A stretch of 58,810 nucleotides of DNA from Cecembia sp. (GTDB taxonomy: Bacteria > Bacteroidota > Bacteroidia > Cytophagales > Cyclobacteriaceae): contig NZ_SLAP01000109.1 in the NCBI RefSeq assembly GCF_007126775.1, forward strand, positions 1-58,810. The letters run 5' to 3'. The translations under genes and the position numbers were made by a program. Below, piece after piece: positions 55,500 through 58,810 of this stretch (position 1 is the stretch's first letter; the number at the start of each line of letters is the position of its first letter). Below the pieces are notes generated by a model. The model saw only the letters and a program-made list of their open reading frames with translations, searched no databases and was not told the DNA's origin.

Positions 55500-56132
55500 A
55501 TGCTTATTGCAAAGAATATTGAGTTTTCATATCAACCAGATCAGAAATTTAATATCCCTACACTGGAACTCAAGGCTGGAGAACAGTTATTGATTTTAGG
55601 CAAATCAGGATCAGGTAAAACGACCGTATTGAATATGCTAGGTGGTTTATTGAAACCTAAGCGGGGAGAAATTATTATTGATGGGACTTCTATTTATCAG
55701 CTTAAGGGTGCTGCTTTGGACAAATTCCGAGGAAGGAATATTGGAATAATATTTCAAAAACCCCATATACTTTCGCCTTTGACTGTGGAGGAAAATCTCA
55801 AGCTGGCCAATTTTTTTTCTGGTACAAATGGCAATAAAAATGAATCCTTATTAAATGATCTGGATATTTTGGATAAAAGGAAAGCAAGGGTCTATACTTT
55901 ATCAGAGGGTGAGGCTCAAAGGGTCTCAATTGCCAGGGCACTGGCCAATTCTCCCAAAATTATTCTTGCTGATGAACCTACAGCCAGCCTAGATGATATC
56001 AATGCAGCCAATGTAGTCAAACTTCTCAAAGAACAAGCAGAAAAGTTCAATGCTGTTTTGATTATAGTAACCCACGACCAAAGGGTAAAAGATCATATTT
56101 CCAATCAGATTACTATAGGAGGTGAAGCATGA
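55500..56132 (+). CDS. ABC transporter ATP-binding protein (LolD-like)
   Basis: A 210-residue ATPase of the LolD/MacB/FtsE type. Walker A is LGKSGSGKTT, signature is LSEGEAQRVSIARAL, and Walker B is IILADEPTASLD. It starts 2 bp after the kinase gene and overlaps the permease by 4 bp. It powers a MacB-like transporter. Confidence 0.92.
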   Translation: MLIAKNIEFSYQPDQKFNIPTLELKAGEQLLILGKSGSGKTTVLNMLGGLLKPKRGEIIIDGTSIYQLKGAALDKFRGRNIGIIFQKPHILSPLTVEENLKLANFFSGTNGNKNESLLNDLDILDKRKARVYTLSEGEAQRVSIARALANSPKIILADEPTASLDDINAANVVKLLKEQAEKFNAVLIIVTHDQRVKDHISNQITIGGEA

Positions 56133-57352
56133 ATATGTTAAAACTGAGCTGGAAGTACTTGATTGCCAAACCTCTGAATACAGGCTTGAACATCCTTTTG
56201 CTTGCTTTGGGTCTTGCAATTATTACGGTTCTTATATTGATCCAAGATCAATTTGAGCAGAAGATGACCAAAGACGCAGAAGGCATTGATCTCGTTGTCG
56301 GAGCAAAAGGCAGTCCATTACAATTGATTTTATCCAGTGTATACCATATAGATTTTCCGACAGGAAACATTGATATGAACGATGCAATGGCCTTATCCAA
56401 AAACCGCTTGGTTAAAAATATTATTCCCTTAGGCATGGGAGATAACTATTTAGGCTATAGGATTGTAGGAACCAATTATGATTACCTGGAACTTTATGAT
56501 GCTCAAATGATAGAAGGCCATCCTTGGGAGAAGCCTTTCGAAGTAGTGCTTGGTCATGAAGTTGCGGATAAACTTGGGCTCAAAATTGGAGACACTTTTG
56601 TAGGGTCTCATGGGATAGGGAGCAGTAGCCATGCCCATGATGAGCATCCCTATACCATAACAGGTATCCTTGTGCCTATGAGTAATGTTTTGGATAAACT
56701 CATCCTAACAAGTATAGAGTCTGTTTGGTATACCCACGATGAGGGTCATGATCACGAAAAATTTGAAAAAACTGTAGCGAAAACAGGTTTCCCGGAAACT
56801 GATGAAGACAGGGAGGTTACTTCATTATTGGTTCAATACCGTAACCCTATGGCGGCAGTTCAGCTCCCTAGGTATATCAATAGCAGGAGTGCCCTTCAAG
56901 CGGCCTCACCATCATTTGAAATATCCCGTTTGTTTGAGTTATTAGGAGTAGGGATCAAACTGATACAGGGTTTAGCCATTGTGATTATTATCATTGCAGG
57001 TTTAGGTATTTTCATTGCACTTTTCAATTCTCTCAAGGAACGTAAATATGATTTGGCGGTAATGCGGACCTTGGGAGCATCAAGTACGCAGTTATTTCTT
57101 CATATTGTTTTGGAGGGAGTAATACTTACGGTATTGGGTGCGATTGTAGGGATTCTGATCGGGCACCTTTTCATAGCCGTACTTGTTATACAAAATGACC
57201 AAGGGGCAATCAGTACACTGAGTGCGACTGTCTTCTTAAAAGAAGAACTATGGATACTTGCTTACGCGGTACTTGTAGGAATAATTGCCTCTCTTATACC
57301 AGCTTGGAGCGCTTATCAAACAGATATTGCTAAGCAATTGACCAAATCCTAA
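56129..57352 (+). CDS. FtsX/MacB-like ABC permease with His-rich periplasmic domain
   Basis: A 407-residue permease with an N-terminal helix, a periplasmic domain of about 220 residues and three C-terminal helices ending in the usual WSAYQTDIAKQL. The periplasmic domain is unusually His-rich: His 161, 168, 170 and 173 in HGIGSSSHAHDEHP, and His 203, 207 and 209 in YTHDEGHDHEKF. This suggests metal binding and possibly zinc or copper handling. The C-terminal FtsX-like core has DLAVMRTLGAS, typical of MacB family. It is directly followed by a DUF3299-like gene. Confidence 0.88.
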   Translation: MNMLKLSWKYLIAKPLNTGLNILLLALGLAIITVLILIQDQFEQKMTKDAEGIDLVVGAKGSPLQLILSSVYHIDFPTGNIDMNDAMALSKNRLVKNIIPLGMGDNYLGYRIVGTNYDYLELYDAQMIEGHPWEKPFEVVLGHEVADKLGLKIGDTFVGSHGIGSSSHAHDEHPYTITGILVPMSNVLDKLILTSIESVWYTHDEGHDHEKFEKTVAKTGFPETDEDREVTSLLVQYRNPMAAVQLPRYINSRSALQAASPSFEISRLFELLGVGIKLIQGLAIVIIIIAGLGIFIALFNSLKERKYDLAVMRTLGASSTQLFLHIVLEGVILTVLGAIVGILIGHLFIAVLVIQNDQGAISTLSATVFLKEELWILAYAVLVGIIASLIPAWSAYQTDIAKQLTKS

Positions 57353-57377
57353 ATTGAAATTTGAACACCAAATAATA

Positions 57378-57815
57378 ATGAAGAGAACAATAATTTTAAG
57401 TTGCTTGATTCTGGCATTGACAATTTCCGCTTATAGTCAGACTGCACAAAATGTATGGAGGGACCTTTCTAATGTTACTTATAAAATTGGGCAGGATGAA
57501 TTTGGGGAATTGTACATTCCTGTTTTCAGTGATAAAATAAAAGATCTTGAGGGCAAAGTAGTAGAAGCGGATGGCTTTATTATTCCATTTGAGGGCATGT
57601 TTAAGCCTGAACACATTATCTTGTCCTCCCTTCCACTGGCAGAGTGTTTTTTTTGTGGCTCCGGTGGACCGGAGACTGTCATGGAAGTTTTGCTTAAAAA
57701 TCCAATCAAGTACACCTCCAAAAAAGTCAAAGTAAGAGGAAAACTAACCCTTAATGACAGGGATCCTGAAAAATTGATGTATATTCTCAAAGAGGCAGAA
57801 TTGCTGGCGAATTAA
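57378..57815 (+). CDS. Secreted DUF3299-like CxxC protein
   Basis: A 145-residue exported protein with a signal peptide ending in AYSQ (about 21). VVEADGFIIPFE and the CFFCGSGGPET motif with Cys 90 and 93 suggest an OB-like DUF3299 domain. In some bacteria, from memory, DUF3299 proteins neighbour an ABC ATPase/permease pair in metal-stress regulons, as here. It is 25 bp after the permease gene. ATG at 57378 is chosen over TTG at 57354 because the signal peptide starts there. Confidence 0.75.
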   Translation: MKRTIILSCLILALTISAYSQTAQNVWRDLSNVTYKIGQDEFGELYIPVFSDKIKDLEGKVVEADGFIIPFEGMFKPEHIILSSLPLAECFFCGSGGPETVMEVLLKNPIKYTSKKVKVRGKLTLNDRDPEKLMYILKEAELLAN

Positions 57816-57821
57816 AAATGT

Positions 57822-57856
57822 AAGAGGACTTCCATCATAGATGAAAGTCCTCTTAT
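57822..57856. terminator. Bidirectional terminator between convergent genes
   Basis: TAAGAGGACTT pairs with AAGTCCTCTTA (11 bp), with further pairing in the loop (CATC/GATG). It sits 6 bp after the DUF3299-like stop and 13 bp from the aminotransferase stop. Confidence 0.82.
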
Positions 57857-57869
57857 TTCTTTTAGGGAA

Positions 57870-58697
57870 TTAGACTGCTTGGTATTGTTTTTTCTCTATT
57901 TCCGAAAAGTTTTCAATTAATTTTTTTGTCAAATCACCAGGGAGTCCAGTGCCGATTTTATAATTATCAATTTGTGTTACCGGAAGGATTTTTTTTGTGG
58001 TACTGGTAATAAAAACCTCATCTGCATCCAATACTTCTTTTAGGCTGATAGGGCGTATGGAGGTTTGCTGAACCAATTCCAATACACGCTTTCTTGTAAT
58101 CCCATGTAGAATATGCTGATCGGGAGTGGCAATATTTCCATCTTTTATCACAAATATATTTGAGCGGGAGCTTTCAGATATTTGGCCATTGAGATGGTAG
58201 AGAACATCATCGGCACCTTCTCTTTTCCAGGTAGCACTGTGCCATACCGGAAACGCATAATTGGTCGTTTTGATATCCGCTATGGCCCGAATATGCTCCA
58301 CTGATAATAATTTTATTCCCTTTTCGTATTTGCTTGGTGAGGGAAAATCCAAGTCTTCGCAGAAAATAAATAATGAGCCATCAACTGGAGAGAAATGGTT
58401 TTCAGATACTCCACCAGTAAGTACCATGCGTATTCCACCAAACTCAAGATTATTTTTTTCGATCAACTCTTTGATAATTTGGGCAAGTTGTTCTTTGCTC
58501 AGGTGTAAAGAAAGATGGGTTTTTTCGGCCGAACTGATAAACCTATCCAGGTAGTCATTTAAGAACATTGGCACATAATGAGCAGTACGGAAAAAGTCGA
58601 ATATGCCATAACCTCTGATTAATCCTATATCCATGGGATGGAGTGTTGCCTGATCAGAAGCGATTATTTTTTCATTTGCAAAACAGAAAGATTTCAT
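57870..58697 (-). CDS. Class IV aminotransferase
   Basis: A 275-residue PLP enzyme of fold type IV (branched-chain aminotransferase / aminodeoxychorismate lyase / D-amino acid aminotransferase group). Lys 143 in DIKTTNYAFP is the PLP-binding Lys. SESSRSNIF and HGITRKRVLEL are further conserved parts. Exact substrate cannot be told; the RGYGIFDFFRT start suits the lyase or aminotransferase-like group. It is convergent with the ABC module. Confidence 0.9.
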   Translation of the reverse strand: MKSFCFANEKIIASDQATLHPMDIGLIRGYGIFDFFRTAHYVPMFLNDYLDRFISSAEKTHLSLHLSKEQLAQIIKELIEKNNLEFGGIRMVLTGGVSENHFSPVDGSLFIFCEDLDFPSPSKYEKGIKLLSVEHIRAIADIKTTNYAFPVWHSATWKREGADDVLYHLNGQISESSRSNIFVIKDGNIATPDQHILHGITRKRVLELVQQTSIRPISLKEVLDADEVFITSTTKKILPVTQIDNYKIGTGLPGDLTKKLIENFSEIEKKQYQAV

Positions 58698-58810
58698 GAT
58701 ACTTCTAAGAATTTGGATCCATCAAAAATACATTTTCTTTTTTAAGGATAAAGAATTTTAGGGTATCCAATTTTAAGGGCCACTTATGTGGATTTTAGTG
58801 TATTATTTAA

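Overview
The window looks like chromosomal DNA from an aerobic member of the Bacteroidota, probably order Cytophagales and near Cyclobacteriaceae. The evidence is promoters of the Bacteroidota type (TTTG, about 19 bp, TAnnTTTG), near absence of Shine-Dalgarno sequences, DUF4221 lipoproteins, an alternative complex III operon, six-domain S1 protein with an Ala/Lys tail, and a Reg_prop/Y_Y_Y sensor kinase. The genus is inference. Two sodium/proton antiporter systems suggest a saline or alkaline habitat. No phage, insertion sequence or CRISPR array was seen.

Layout. 1-5.2 kb: end of an unknown gene, rpsA with a structured leader, an AAA/DUF4143 ATPase behind a 36-bp palindrome, and a DUF4221 lipoprotein. 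5.2-8.2 kb (minus): a two-gene molybdenum hydroxylase of the isoquinoline oxidoreductase type and tRNA-Cys. 8.4-25 kb (plus): one long respiratory block, actABCDEF (alternative complex III), then coxB, coxA, ctaA, ctaB, two subunit III genes, subunit IV, sco, DUF420 and a small CxxC membrane protein. This block encodes quinol to cytochrome c/oxidase electron flow plus heme A synthesis and copper insertion. 25-32.3 kb (plus): a giant NtrY-like histidine kinase and a large predicted outer-membrane protein.

32.4-36 kb (minus): a DUF1080 protein and a compact operon of a secreted six-cysteine peptide, a DUF4221 lipoprotein, a small CxxC lipoprotein and a third propeller-like lipoprotein. This is my best candidate for an undescribed system. 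36.1-37.4 kb: a secreted M20 peptidase. 37.5-44.7 kb (minus): an Mrp-type antiporter operon with three MrpD/NuoLMN-like subunits and a DUF4040-MnhB fusion. 44.7-45.2 kb holds a decayed HigA-like antitoxin fragment and a dense array of TATC motifs. Then an ABC-F ATPase, NhaA, an unknown lipoprotein and sucD, all on the minus strand.

50.8-57.8 kb (plus): a propeller sensor kinase, a receiver-kinase protein with an unusual H-box, and a LolD/FtsX-like ABC exporter with a His-rich loop followed by a DUF3299-like protein, perhaps a metal-handling module. The window closes with a class IV aminotransferase on the minus strand.

All family assignments come from reading the sequences by eye; no database search was possible.
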